A stretch of 64,000 nucleotides of DNA from NCBI GenBank assembly GCA_963850195.1, contig CAWKKD010000005.1:2728001-2792000 (forward strand), in the 5' to 3' direction. Below, piece after piece: positions 45,229 to 53,823 of this stretch (position 1 is its first letter; each line of letters opens with the position of its first letter). The stretch is from Actinoallomurus sp963850195. GTDB taxonomy: Bacteria; Actinomycetota; Actinomycetes; Streptosporangiales; Streptosporangiaceae. The translations under genes and the position numbers were made by a program. The notes below the pieces were generated by a model. The model saw only the letters and a program-made list of their open reading frames with translations, searched no databases and was not told the DNA's origin.

Positions 45229-46139
45229 ACATCTCCGTCATCATCTGCGCCTACACCGAAGACCGCTGGGACGACGTCCTGGCCGCCGTCGCGTCCGTCC
45301 AGGCCCAGCACCACGCGCCGTACGAGATCATCATCGTCGTCGACCACAACCCGGAGCTGCTCGGGCGCCTGCGCGCCGAGCTGCCCGACGTGAAGATCAT
45401 CCCCAACGCCGGCGAACCCGGCCTGTCCGCCGGCAAGAACACCGGCGTCGCGGCGGCGCGCGGCGACGTGATCGCCTTCCTCGACGACGACGCCATCGCG
45501 GAGGCCGGCTGGCTGTCCGTGATGGCCCGCGGGTACATCGCGGCGGCCGTCTCGGGCGTCGGCGGCCTGACCCTGCCGCTGTGGGCCGGGTCGCCTCCGC
45601 CCTGGTTCCCCGACGAGTTCGCGTGGGTGGTCGGCTGTAGCTACCAGGGCATGCTGACCGGGCCGATCCGCAACCTCATGGGCGGCAACGCCTCCTTCCG
45701 CCGCGAGGCGTTCGACGTGGCCGGTGGCTTCCGCATCGGCATCGGCCGTACGTCCAGCGGGCGGCCGCTCGGCTGCGAGGAGACCGAGTTCTGCATCCGG
45801 CTGCGCCAGGCCGCGCCCGAAACGGTCCTGCTGTACGACGACCGCGCGGTGATCTGGCACCGGGTGCCGCCCGTACGGTCGCGGTTCGACTACTTCCGCA
45901 CCCGCTGCTACTCCGAGGGCCTGTCGAAGGCGATGGTGACCCAGAGCGTCGGAGCGAGCGACGGCCTGGCCAGCGAGCGGCGCCACGCGATGGTGGCGCT
46001 GCCGCGCGGCGTCGCGCGCGGGATGCGCGACGCCGTCACCGGTGACCTGAGCGGGCTGAGCCGTGCCGCCTCGATCGTCGCGGGCCTGGCCTTCACCACG
46101 GCCGGCTACGTCACGGGGTCGGTACGGAGACAACGGTGA
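45225..46139 (+). CDS. Family 2 glycosyltransferase
   Basis: A 304-residue GT-A enzyme from a GTG overlapping the previous stop. N-terminal SVIICAYTEDRWDDV, then metal-binding DDDA (about 82-85), an acceptor loop MGGNASFRREAFDVAGGF and catalytic-base region CEETEFCIRLRQ. The C-terminus ends in a hydrophobic stretch, so it may sit at the membrane. Donor sugar unknown. Confidence 0.85.
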   Translation: MNISVIICAYTEDRWDDVLAAVASVQAQHHAPYEIIIVVDHNPELLGRLRAELPDVKIIPNAGEPGLSAGKNTGVAAARGDVIAFLDDDAIAEAGWLSVMARGYIAAAVSGVGGLTLPLWAGSPPPWFPDEFAWVVGCSYQGMLTGPIRNLMGGNASFRREAFDVAGGFRIGIGRTSSGRPLGCEETEFCIRLRQAAPETVLLYDDRAVIWHRVPPVRSRFDYFRTRCYSEGLSKAMVTQSVGASDGLASERRHAMVALPRGVARGMRDAVTGDLSGLSRAASIVAGLAFTTAGYVTGSVRRQR

Positions 46140-46882
46140 GGCTGCCGGTGCTGATGTACCACTCGATCGGCGGCACCGACCGGCTCGCCGTACGCCCCGA
46201 GGCGTTCGCCGAGCAGATGGCCTACCTGAAGGACCACGGCCTGACGCCGGTGCCTTTCGGCGCGTGCGAGTGGCCCGCGGACCGGCAGGTGGCGATCACG
46301 TTCGACGACGGGTACGCCGACTTCCAGGAGCACGCGCTGCCCGTCCTGGAGCGCTTCGGCTTCCCCGCGACCGTGTTCGTGACGACCGGCTGGATGCACG
46401 ACGCCGGGCAGTACGCGGCCGGGCGGCCGCTGGGCCGGATGCTGTCCTGGCGGCAGACCGAGGAGATCGCCTCCTGCGGGATCGAGATCGGCGCCCACGG
46501 CCACAGCCACGCGCAGCTCGACCAACTCGGCGACGCCGCGCTGCACGACGAGCTGTGCCGCAGCCGCGGACTCCTCCAGGACCGCCTCGGGCGGGCCGTC
46601 GCCACGATGGCCTACCCCTACGGCTACTCCAGCGCGCGGGTACGCCGCGCGGCACGCGCCGCCGGGTACTCCTCGGCCTGCGCGGTGGCCAACGCCGTCG
46701 TGTCCGAGCGACACGACCCGCTCGCCCTGCCCCGGCTGACGGTGCGGGCGAGCACTTCTCTCGATGATTTCGACCGCGCGTTGAAAGGCCGGGGGTTCCT
46801 GGCCGATCACGCCCTGACCAAGGGGTACGCCGTCGTACGCCGGACCCGGTACGCGACGCGGCGCCTTCGGGGAGTCCTGTGA
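46136..46882 (+). CDS. NodB-type polysaccharide deacetylase
   Basis: A 248-residue enzyme that removes N-acetyl groups from amino sugars. It has the metal-binding motif TFDDGY (55-60) and HGHSH (121-125), and MAYPYG as third motif, the typical NodB set. No signal peptide, so it would act in the cytosol on lipid-linked intermediates. Start overlaps the previous stop; its own stop overlaps the flippase start. Confidence 0.88.
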   Translation: MRLPVLMYHSIGGTDRLAVRPEAFAEQMAYLKDHGLTPVPFGACEWPADRQVAITFDDGYADFQEHALPVLERFGFPATVFVTTGWMHDAGQYAAGRPLGRMLSWRQTEEIASCGIEIGAHGHSHAQLDQLGDAALHDELCRSRGLLQDRLGRAVATMAYPYGYSSARVRRAARAAGYSSACAVANAVVSERHDPLALPRLTVRASTSLDDFDRALKGRGFLADHALTKGYAVVRRTRYATRRLRGVL

Positions 46883-49800
46883 CAAGGACGAAGTCCCTTG
46901 CGCGTTCCAGCGAGGGCACGAGACTGGTGCGCATGACGGCGTTGCGGAGCGAGCTGTCCAACCCGCTTTTCCGCAACGCGTACGCGCTGATGGTCAACGG
47001 CGGCCTCACCGGCGTCCTCGGCCTCGGCTACTGGCTGCTGGCCGCGCGCGTCTACGACCCGGCGCAGGTCGGCCGCCAGTCGGCGCAGAACCAGGCGATG
47101 ATGTTCCTCGGCGGCCTGACCGCGCTGAACTTCATCCTCATCCGGTTCATCCCCGAGATGGGCCGCCGTACCGGCGCGCTGGCGCTGCGCACGTACGTCG
47201 CCGGCGGTGTCGCGGCCGGCACGCTCGCAGTGGGCTTCCTCCTCACGCTGCGGTGGTGGGGGCCGTCCTTCTCCCACCTCGGCAGCCCCGTCCGTGGGGC
47301 CTTCTTCGTGGTCGCCGTCGTCTCCTGGAGCCTGTTCACCGCCCAGGACGGCGTGCTGACCGGACTGCGCCGCGCGACCTGGGTGCTCGGCAAGAACGCC
47401 ACGTTCGCCGCGCTCAAGGTCGTACTGCTGGTCGCGCTGGCGGTCGCCCTGCCCCGCGACGGCATCACCACGTCGTGGACGCTGTCGGCCCTCGTCCTGC
47501 TCGTCCCGGTCGAGGTGCTCCTCCGGCGCCGCCTGATCCCCCGGCACGTCGAGGAGAGCTCGGCCGACCGGCCGATCCCCTCCGGCGGGCAGATCGGCCG
47601 CTACCTCGCCGGCGACTACACCGGCACCCTCTTCTACTACGCGCTGTGCAACCTGGTCCCGGTCGTCGTCGCGACCCGCCTCGACGCCAGCACCAACGCG
47701 TACTTCTACGTCGCCTGGGTGCTCGGCGCCACCGTCGACGTACTCGCGATCAACATGGCGATGTCGCTCACCGTCGAGGGCGCCTTCGACGCGAACGGCC
47801 TGGCCGCCGCGTGCCGCTCGGTGCTCACCCGGATGGCCCTGATCCTGGCGCCGATCACCCTCGTCATCCTGGTCGGCGCGCACGCGGGCCTGTCGATCTT
47901 CGGTTCGGAGTACGCGCGGCACGGCGCGCCGCTGCTCCGCCTGCTGGCCCTCGCCACGCTGCCCAAGGCGCTGATCGAGGTCTTCATCGGCGTACTGCGG
48001 GTCCAGCGACGCGCGCGGCTCATCGCGCTGCTGCAGGGCGTCCGGTTCGCGGGCGTCCTGGTACTGGTCCTCACGCTGGCCCACGGATCGGGCGTCACCG
48101 GCCCCGGCTACGCCGTGCTGGCGGTCAGCGCCGCGATGGCCGTCGCGATCCTGCCGGCCCTGCTGCGCGTCACCCGCCGCCCCGGCAACGCGGCCGGAGC
48201 CGAGGCGGAGCCCGCCGAACCCGCAGACGGCGCGAACGGCACGGTTGGCGCAGAAAGCTCGAACGGCACGGAAAGCGCGTTTGGCGCGGTTGGCACGGAG
48301 AGCTCGAACGGCGCGTTCGGCACGGCCGGCGCGATGTCCGCTGATGGTGCGGAGCCCTTGGACGGCGCGGTCGGGCGGAGTCCGGTGCCCGCCGCGGAGG
48401 ACTTGAGCTCCAGCGCCGGGGTCGTGCGCATCCCGATCCCGCGTACCGAGGCCGACCCGGACGAGCTCGAGCCACCCCACGACGCCGCCGCGACCGGCGG
48501 GGCGGCCGAGGACGGGCGGCCCGCCGAGCCGTCGCGGCCCATCGGGCGCCGTGACAGGTGGGGCGCGGCCCTCGTCTGGGGGCTGTTCGCCGTCGCGCTC
48601 GCCCTGTACTGGCTGCCGCTGCGCCACGTGGACATGCGGCATATGAACGGCTACGGTCTGGTCTCCGTGCTCCCGGTGGCCACGCTCGTAGGCGGCGGGC
48701 TGCTCGTCGTGGCGTTCATGGCCACGCTGTGGCTGCGCCGGCCGCACCGCGCGCTCCTGCTGCTCCAGCTCATGGCGATCATCGTCTCGCTGCACGGCCT
48801 CGCGCCGGCGCTCGAGACGTACGCCCGGCCGGAGACGGCCTGGCAGCACAACGGGTTCGTGGAGTACATCTCCCGTACCGGCGCCGCCGACTACGCGCTG
48901 GACGCGAGGTTCAGCTGGCCGGGGTTCTTCGCGCTGACGGCGTTCCTGAACCGCGCGGCCGGCGTGCACGACCTCGAGCCGATCATGCACTGGACGCCGG
49001 TGATCAGCCAGCTGCTCTACCTGGCGCCGATGTACCTGATCCTGCGCGCGCTGCGGGCGAACTGGCGCGCCCAGTGGCTCGCAGCCTGGCTGTTCGTCGC
49101 GGCCGACTGGGTGGGCCAGGACTACTTCTCGCCGCAGGGCTTCGGCTACCTGCTCTACCTGCTGTTCATCGGGATCCTGCTCAACTGGTTCCGTCCGGGC
49201 CTGCACCCGGTGGCGTGGGCGGCGCGTTCGGGCCGGATGCGTACGTTCCTGCTCGGGCCGCTGACCGCCGGCGAGAGGCCGCCGCCGCGGACGTCGGCCG
49301 GCGAGCGTACCGCCCTGCTGTCGCTGCTCGTCGTGCTGTTCGCGGTGGCGACCGCGAGCCACCAGCTCACCCCGTTCCTGATCCTGTTCGTGTGCGCGGC
49401 GCTCGTCGTGGTGGGGCGCAGCACGGCGCGCGGCCTGCCGATCCTGCTCGGGGTCATCGTCGCGAGCTGGGTCGGCTTCATGACCACGGCGTACTGGGCG
49501 GGGCACGCGAGCGACCTGTTCTCCGGCGTGGGCGCGCTGCTGTCCAACCTCACCGGCGGCGTGGCCGGCCGGGTCAGCAAGGGCAGCGAGAGCCTCGCGA
49601 CCGTACAGGCCGGGCGGATCCTGATCGCCGGGACCGTGATGATCCTGGCGCTCGCGGGCGCGACGCGGCGGCGGCTCCGGCGCATCGACGACCGGGTCGC
49701 GCTGGTGCTGCTGGTCGTTCCGTTCCTCGCGGCGGGCCTGCAGAACTACGGCGGCGAGATCGCGCTGCGCGTGTACTTCTTCGTCATCCCGGGCGCGTGC

Positions 49801-50574
49801 GTCCTGGTCGCGTACCTGTTCTTCCCGACGACGTTCACGGCGGCGCGCCGCACGTGGGCGGTCTGCGCGGCGGGCCTGTGCGCGTTGATCATCGCCGGCG
49901 GCTTCCTGTTCGTACGCTTCGGCAACGAGACGTTCGAACAGGTCAAGCCCGGTGACGTGCGGGTGTTCGACACGATGCTGCGGACGGCCCCGCACCAGAT
50001 GATCGACGTGGTGTGGCTCGCCGACGCGCAGGACGACGCAGGCTACTTCCCGATGATGCCGTGGGGCTCCCGCCGGATGGAACAGTTCGACTACACGGCC
50101 GTACGCGCGCCATCGGACCCGGCCAACCTGTCCGGCGTCCTCCAGGCCCTGCGCGACAAGCCGAGCGGCTACTTCGTCACGACACGGGGCAACGAGGCCT
50201 ACAACCACTACAACTACGGGCTGCCCGCGTCGTACGGCCCCCGCCTCCGTGCCGCACTGGCCTCCTCCGCGGCACTCCGCCCGGTCGCGATCAACGACGA
50301 GGCGGCCATCTACGCCCTGCGCGAGCCGCCGGTCGGTACGGCGCCGCCGCCCGTCCGCGCCGCGCACTTCTCCTTCCGCCACACCACCTGGACGCCGATC
50401 GGGCTGGTCACGGTGCCGTTGCTGATCGTCCTGCTGGTGTCGCGCGAGGTTCTGCGCGTCCGGCGCCGCCCGGGCGAGACGTCCCGTACCCGCCTGCTCA
50501 CCGGCGCGTCGTACGTCCTCGTCATCCTGCTCGCGTTCGTCATCATCGAACGCTTCGTCGCCCTGGGGGGCTGA
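46879..50574 (+). CDS. Flippase fused to polytopic membrane glycan enzyme
   Basis: A 1231-residue protein. Residues about 20-430 form a Wzx/MurJ-like flippase with some 12-14 helices (FRNAYALMVNGGLTGVLGLGYWLLAARVYDPAQVGRQSAQNQ). A linker of about 125 residues follows, rich in Gly, Ala, Glu and repeats such as ESSNGTESAFGAVGTESSNG. Residues about 555-1231 are a second membrane unit with 12 or so helices (WVGQDYFSPQGFGYLLYLLFI, TASHQLTPFLILFVCAALVVV), resembling polymerase, ligase or GT-C-type enzymes, though no catalytic motif is certain. A fusion of the flipping and the polymerising or transferring step is uncommon. It is the fifth gene of the operon, with GTGA and TGATG overlaps on either side. 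Confidence 0.75.
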   Translation: MTRTKSLARSSEGTRLVRMTALRSELSNPLFRNAYALMVNGGLTGVLGLGYWLLAARVYDPAQVGRQSAQNQAMMFLGGLTALNFILIRFIPEMGRRTGALALRTYVAGGVAAGTLAVGFLLTLRWWGPSFSHLGSPVRGAFFVVAVVSWSLFTAQDGVLTGLRRATWVLGKNATFAALKVVLLVALAVALPRDGITTSWTLSALVLLVPVEVLLRRRLIPRHVEESSADRPIPSGGQIGRYLAGDYTGTLFYYALCNLVPVVVATRLDASTNAYFYVAWVLGATVDVLAINMAMSLTVEGAFDANGLAAACRSVLTRMALILAPITLVILVGAHAGLSIFGSEYARHGAPLLRLLALATLPKALIEVFIGVLRVQRRARLIALLQGVRFAGVLVLVLTLAHGSGVTGPGYAVLAVSAAMAVAILPALLRVTRRPGNAAGAEAEPAEPADGANGTVGAESSNGTESAFGAVGTESSNGAFGTAGAMSADGAEPLDGAVGRSPVPAAEDLSSSAGVVRIPIPRTEADPDELEPPHDAAATGGAAEDGRPAEPSRPIGRRDRWGAALVWGLFAVALALYWLPLRHVDMRHMNGYGLVSVLPVATLVGGGLLVVAFMATLWLRRPHRALLLLQLMAIIVSLHGLAPALETYARPETAWQHNGFVEYISRTGAADYALDARFSWPGFFALTAFLNRAAGVHDLEPIMHWTPVISQLLYLAPMYLILRALRANWRAQWLAAWLFVAADWVGQDYFSPQGFGYLLYLLFIGILLNWFRPGLHPVAWAARSGRMRTFLLGPLTAGERPPPRTSAGERTALLSLLVVLFAVATASHQLTPFLILFVCAALVVVGRSTARGLPILLGVIVASWVGFMTTAYWAGHASDLFSGVGALLSNLTGGVAGRVSKGSESLATVQAGRILIAGTVMILALAGATRRRLRRIDDRVALVLLVVPFLAAGLQNYGGEIALRVYFFVIPGACVLVAYLFFPTTFTAARRTWAVCAAGLCALIIAGGFLFVRFGNETFEQVKPGDVRVFDTMLRTAPHQMIDVVWLADAQDDAGYFPMMPWGSRRMEQFDYTAVRAPSDPANLSGVLQALRDKPSGYFVTTRGNEAYNHYNYGLPASYGPRLRAALASSAALRPVAINDEAAIYALREPPVGTAPPPVRAAHFSFRHTTWTPIGLVTVPLLIVLLVSREVLRVRRRPGETSRTRLLTGASYVLVILLAFVIIERFVALGG

Positions 50575-50972
50575 TGCGCGATCGCCTGATCTTCGCCCTG
50601 CTCGGCGTCGCCGGCGTGACCGGCGCGGTGCTCACCCTCGCCGGCGTACGCTCGCCGGCGACCGGCCCGCTGACGCTGCTCTTCCTGCTGTACGCCCCGG
50701 CGCTCTGCGTCGCGCTCCTGCTCACGGGGCTCGACGTCCTGGCACGGGCGATCGTCGCCGGCGCGGCGGCACTCGTACTCGCCGCCGCCGTCGCCGAGGT
50801 CATGCTCGTCACCTCGGCCTGGTCCCCCCGCGGCGGCGTCGCCGCGGTGATGATCGTCTGCGCCCTGCTCGCGACCTTGGCGGGCCTGAAGCACCGCCGC
50901 CACGCCACGGACACCCCGGAGAGCTCCCGCGCGGCGAGCGACGACGAGGACGCCTGGGCCTTCGAACCCTGA
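50574..50972 (+). CDS. Small polytopic membrane protein
   Basis: A 132-residue protein starting at the ATG that overlaps the previous stop (TGATG). About four hydrophobic helices (IFALLGVAGVTGAVLTLAGV, LTLLFLLYAPALCVALLLTG, AIVAGAAALVLAAAVAEVM, AVMIVCALLATLAGL) and a short acidic tail. Function unknown; as the last gene of the operon it probably assists the flippase fusion. Confidence 0.7.
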   Translation: MRDRLIFALLGVAGVTGAVLTLAGVRSPATGPLTLLFLLYAPALCVALLLTGLDVLARAIVAGAAALVLAAAVAEVMLVTSAWSPRGGVAAVMIVCALLATLAGLKHRRHATDTPESSRAASDDEDAWAFEP

Positions 50973-51023
50973 TCCCCCGCGCCCCACAGGCCCGGAATGG
51001 CGGTGGGACGCACGCGACCGACG

Positions 51024-51054
51024 ACGGCCGCCCCCGGGTCCGGGGTGCGGCCGT
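51024..51054 (+). terminator. Terminator of the polysaccharide operon
   Basis: A GC-rich hairpin (about ACGGCCGCCCCCG at 51024-51036 with CGGGGTGCGGCCGT at 51041-51054, one bulge) 50 bases after the last gene. Confidence 0.6.
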
Positions 51055-51305
51055 TGTGCGTCTACAGGTTCTGGTGGGAGGGCCGGACCGCGCAGGTGGT
51101 TCACGAACCGAGGCTTCGGCCCGGACACCGTCGGATGCCGTCTGCGGCCGGCTCTCAGGCGGTCCTGGGCCGCGTCCCCGTGGGCGCCGACTTTCCGCCC
51201 TTACGCCTCATGATTCTTACAACGGCTTATTTCGGGCATTGGCCCACTAGTTATGCAATAAAAGATAAGGTCTCCCATTTCAGGAATTCGCTGCTCTTTA
51301 TTGTC
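51055..51305. other. AT-rich spacer before the secreted-protein array
   Basis: No supported gene. From about 51200 the sequence becomes markedly AT-rich (runs like ATAAAAGATAAGG), unlike the genome around it. A short T-rich element just before 51306 (CTCTTTATTGTC) recurs before other array promoters. It may be an upstream control region of the whole array. Confidence 0.45.
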
Positions 51306-51352
51306 ATCTTACCTTGTGATTATCTTGCCGAGAAAGGGGCGGGGAATGCTAG
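51306..51352 (+). promoter_or_regulatory. Array promoter 1
   Basis: ATCTTACC at 51306-51313, a second copy ATCTTGCC at 51322-51329 (16-base period), and GGGAATGCTAG from 51342. Exactly 28 bases lie between CTTACC and GGGAAT. Downstream is a leader with GCCATCGTGCCATTCCGATAA and AGGAGA before the gene. Confidence 0.7.
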
Positions 51353-51436
51353 AAAGCACGGCACCCTTTCTGGACATTCGGGGAGTGCTGGTTCGTGAGG
51401 GCCATCGTGCCATTCCGATAACAAAAGGAGACCGAC

Positions 51437-51754
51437 GTGCTGAAGAAGACGTGTGCCACCGGTGGGCTGCTCATCGCCGCCGCCGCTGGCGCTCTGATCA
51501 CTAGCTCGCCTGTGTCTGCTCAGGTTCCCACGTGGGGCGGCGGCTGCTGTGGCTCACACAGCTCCTCCCACAACTTCTCGCGGCACCACAACCGCAACTG
51601 GAACGGGAACGAGAACTCGAACATGAACCACATCCGGCTGCGCATCCACAACCGGAACAACAACATCGCCGTCGCGCGCACCGGTCGTGACCGCGGTGAC
51701 GACGGCCTGGGCCTCGGCATCGGCGGCGGCCTCGGCGGCGGCCTCGGCGGCTAG
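51437..51754 (+). CDS. Array protein 1 (type I)
   Basis: A 105-residue secreted protein from a GTG with AGGAGACCGAC upstream. Signal peptide MLKKTCATGGLLIAAAAGAL... ends at SAQ (about 28). The mature part has a Cys pair in GGGCCGSHSSSHN, then the type I core with NRNWNGNENSNMN and NHIRLRIHNRNNNIAVAR: two short strands of alternating hydrophobic and Arg/His residues flank an NNN turn. It ends in a Gly-rich tail (GLGLGIGGGLGGGLGG) found in no other copy. Function unknown; a surface-assembled or wall-associated role is inferred from composition. Confidence 0.8.
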   Translation: MLKKTCATGGLLIAAAAGALITSSPVSAQVPTWGGGCCGSHSSSHNFSRHHNRNWNGNENSNMNHIRLRIHNRNNNIAVARTGRDRGDDGLGLGIGGGLGGGLGG

Positions 51755-51864
51755 ACCAGCGCCGTATCCGGGCGGCGGACGCCGCTGAGCCCACAGCCGC
51801 GTCCAGGACTCCCCTCGAGTTCGGCTCGCTGAGCCGCTGAGCCGGGAGGCCGCCCGCCTACATC

Positions 51865-51892
51865 GGGCGCCGGGGTGACGACTCCGGCGCCC
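51865..51892 (+). terminator. Array hairpin 1
   Basis: Stem GGGCGCCGG (51865-51873) with CCGGCGCCC (51884-51892). The full 28 bases are identical to array hairpin 6 at 54665, which points to duplication of a type I/type II pair. Confidence 0.75.
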
Positions 51893-51950
51893 ATCGCTCG
51901 CCACTCCGAGCACCACCAAAATGCCGATCTCGGCTAATAAGGAGGCAGAC

Positions 51951-52415
51951 GTGCTCAAAAAAACAGGCGCCTCTCTCGTGCTGGCCATCGCTGCGGCCGC
52001 CGGTGCGCCGCTCTCCAGCACGCCGGCGTACGCCCACGCCAACATCCTGCGCGGCTGGCACAGCCACCACTACTACAGCCACCACTCGCACCACCGGAAC
52101 CGGAACTGGAACGGCAACCGGCACCGCGCGAGGATCTTCATCCGCGTCTACGTCTACAACAAGAACAACAACCGCGCCATCGCCGTGGTCGCCCGGCCGA
52201 ACCGCCGTGAAGAGCGGCCCGTCGTGATCACCAGAGACGTGGGGCCGCTGGCCGGCCCTGAGGTCGCAGGCCTCACGCGCGGTGTACGCAGCGCCCGTGG
52301 CAACACCACCGGAGTCAGCGCCCCGCGGCCCGCGGACGCGACCCGTGACGTGGGCGCCACTCGGGACGTCGGCAGCGACCTTGGCGCCGGCGGCGTCTCG
52401 GAGCCGACCGCCTGA
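51951..52415 (+). CDS. Array protein 2 (type II)
   Basis: A 154-residue secreted protein from a GTG with AAGGAGG eight bases upstream. Signal peptide MLKKTGASLVLAIAAAAGAP ending near AYAHA. The mature part has a His-rich stretch (WHSHHYYSHHSHHRNRNWNG), then the type II core RIFIRVYVYNKNNNRAIAVV, in which the strands are larger and include Tyr and Phe. A disordered tail rich in Arg, Asp, Val and Gly follows (TRDVGPLAG, TRDVGATRDVGSD, repeated TRDVG). No conserved promoter precedes it, so it is probably read through from gene 1. The His cluster could bind metal; that is inference. Confidence 0.78.
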   Translation: MLKKTGASLVLAIAAAAGAPLSSTPAYAHANILRGWHSHHYYSHHSHHRNRNWNGNRHRARIFIRVYVYNKNNNRAIAVVARPNRREERPVVITRDVGPLAGPEVAGLTRGVRSARGNTTGVSAPRPADATRDVGATRDVGSDLGAGGVSEPTA

Positions 52416-52526
52416 CCAGTGGCTCGCACCAAGGGCGGCACGGGGTCGCCATCTCGCGGCCCATCAGTTCGACTCCTCGCAGGGACGGCCACAAAAACCG
52501 TCGAGTCGCCCAGCCGCCCACATATA

Positions 52527-52554
52527 GGGCGCCGGAGGACATTCTCCGGCGCCC
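52527..52554 (+). terminator. Array hairpin 2
   Basis: Stem GGGCGCCGGAG (52527-52537) with CTCCGGCGCCC (52544-52554), followed by TCATATTTA. Confidence 0.75.
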
Positions 52555-52588
52555 TCATATTTAGCGAAAACATATCCTCTTTGTGGTC

Positions 52589-52635
52589 ATCTTACCTGGC
52601 GATTATCTTGCCCGGAAAGCACCCGGGAATGCTAG
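52589..52635 (+). promoter_or_regulatory. Array promoter 2 (gene 3)
   Basis: ATCTTACC at 52589-52596, ATCTTGCC at 52605-52612, and GGGAATGCTAG at 52625-52635; 28 bases between CTTACC and GGGAAT. It is followed by a GGCGCTCC/GGAGCGCC hairpin and GAGAGCCATCGCGCCATTCC. Confidence 0.7.
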
Positions 52636-52716
52636 AAACACGGCGCTCCTCGGAAAAGTGCGGAGCGCCGGCTCCGGAGAGCCATCGCGCCATTCCGACG
52701 AAGAAGGAGACCGATC

Positions 52717-52992
52717 GTGCTGAAGAAGACGGCCGCGACCGGCGGCCTGTTGATCGCTGTTGCCGCAGGCGCCCTCGCCACCTGCTCGCCCGCGCTCGCC
52801 GCCTCGTCCCACCTGGTCACGAACCACAACCGGAACTGGAACGGGAGCGAGAGCTCGAACTACAACCACATCCGGCTGCGCATCCACAACCGGAACAACA
52901 ACATCGCCGTCGCGCGCACTCGCCGACCGGAGGAGCAGCAGGCCCAGATGCTTCGCCCGCCGCTCATCGGCGCCCCGATCGCGGTTGGTTGA
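52717..52992 (+). CDS. Array protein 3 (type I, no Cys pair)
   Basis: A 91-residue secreted protein from a GTG, with AAGGAGACC upstream. Signal peptide MLKKTAATGGLLIAVAAGAL to about ALA. The mature protein is HLVTNHNRNWNGSESSNYN plus the type I core NHIRLRIHNRNNNIAVAR, then RPPLIGAPIAVG. Unlike copies 1, 4, 5 and 6 it lacks the CC motif; a single Cys lies in the signal peptide (ATCSPA). Its ending RPPLIGAP is shared with copies 4 and 6. Confidence 0.8.
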   Translation: MLKKTAATGGLLIAVAAGALATCSPALAASSHLVTNHNRNWNGSESSNYNHIRLRIHNRNNNIAVARTRRPEEQQAQMLRPPLIGAPIAVG

Positions 52993-53085
52993 TCCGGCGT
53001 TTCACCTTCGATGAAGCGGCCGCCTCCGCTCCATCGTGAATCATCGTGAAGCGATCACAAAAATCGCCACACGGTCCCGGCCTTG

Positions 53086-53115
53086 GGGGCGTCGGAGCCT
53101 ATGCTTCGACGCCCC
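53086..53115 (+). terminator. Array hairpin 3
   Basis: Stem GGGGCGTCG (53086-53094) with CGACGCCCC (53107-53115), then TAAAATTT. A diverged copy of the other array hairpins with compensating changes that keep pairing. Confidence 0.72.
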
Positions 53116-53146
53116 TAAAATTTCCGGCCACGTGCTTTTTAGCGCC

Positions 53147-53190
53147 AAGTTACCCCGCCGCACACGTTGGCCGTAAAGGGCGGGGAATAC
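53147..53190 (+). promoter_or_regulatory. Array promoter 3 (gene 4)
   Basis: AAGTTACC at 53147-53154 and GGGAATAC from 53183, again 28 bases apart, followed by ATATAG instead of GCTAG. The most diverged of the six, which makes the constant spacing more telling. Confidence 0.6.
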
Positions 53191-53257
53191 ATATAGCGCG
53201 GCGCCTCTTAGACGCCGATACGTGAGAGCCATCGCGCCTTTCCAGAAAGAGGAGATC

Positions 53258-53563
53258 ATGCTCAAGAAGACGATCGTGACGGGCGGCCTTGTGATCGCCG
53301 CCGCCGGTGGCGCCATCATCGCCACCGTCCCCGCGTCCGCGACTCCGTCGTGGGGCGGCGGCTGCTGCAGCAGCTCGCACAGCCGCTTCTTCCAGCAGCA
53401 CCGCAACCGTAACTGGAACGGGAACGAGAACGAGGGCTACAACCACATCCGTCTCCGGATCCACAACCGGAACAACAACATCGCCGTCGCGCGCACCCAG
53501 GAAGAGCGTCGCGACCCCGGGGTTGCCCTTCGTCCTCCGCTCATCGGTGCGCCGGGCATCTGA
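53258..53563 (+). CDS. Array protein 4 (type I)
   Basis: A 101-residue secreted protein from an ATG with AGAGGAGATC upstream. Signal peptide MLKKTIVTGGLVIAAAGGAI to about ASA. Cys pair in GGGCCSSSHSRFF, then HRNRNWNGNENEGYN and the core NHIRLRIHNRNNNIAVAR, ending RPPLIGAPGI. The core is identical to copies 1, 3, 5 and 6 at the protein level despite synonymous differences in the DNA, so it appears to be under purifying selection. Confidence 0.8.
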   Translation: MLKKTIVTGGLVIAAAGGAIIATVPASATPSWGGGCCSSSHSRFFQQHRNRNWNGNENEGYNHIRLRIHNRNNNIAVARTQEERRDPGVALRPPLIGAPGI

Positions 53564-53646
53564 TCCGGCCTGAGGCCGGGCGGCATCCCGTAGAAGGACT
53601 CCAGCCGGAGTGACCGTAGCGGAGCGCGAGCCGTCCCGGACGACAT

Positions 53647-53674
53647 GGGCGCCGGAGCCTTTGCTCCGGCGCCC
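53647..53674 (+). terminator. Array hairpin 4
   Basis: Perfect 12-bp stem GGGCGCCGGAGC (53647-53658) with GCTCCGGCGCCC (53663-53674), followed by TTCAATTT. Confidence 0.78.
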
Positions 53675-53704
53675 TTCAATTTACGGCGCCCCCTCTTTTA
53701 CGCG

Positions 53705-53751
53705 ATCTTACCCGGGAAACGTCTTACCGCGAATATGCGCGGGAATGCTAG
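53705..53751 (+). promoter_or_regulatory. Array promoter 4 (gene 5)
   Basis: ATCTTACC at 53705-53712, GTCTTACC at 53721-53728 (16-base period), GGGAATGCTAG at 53741-53751; 28-base spacing. Leader GAGAGCCATCGCGCCATTCC and AAAGGGAGACC follow. Confidence 0.7.
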
Positions 53752-53823
53752 AGACGCGGCGCTCTCCAATACGCCAGAGTTCACTGAGAGCCATCGCGCC
53801 ATTCCGATAAAAGGGAGACCCAC

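Noticed and set aside
46807..50382. Leftward open frame of 1191 codons antisense to the flippase fusion
   Set aside because: Its translation is almost only Arg, Ala, Gly, Asp, Glu and His without any domain, a typical mirror of high-GC coding on the other strand; the plus-strand protein has clear membrane helices.
51297..51436. GGGAAT in the array promoters as a canonical ECF -35 box
   Set aside because: No matching GTC or CGTT -10 at 16-18 bases recurs downstream in the six copies, so I left the sigma factor unassigned.
51056..51504. Short rightward frames before array gene 1
   Set aside because: They overlap the conserved promoter and leader, and their products show no signal peptide or similarity to the array.
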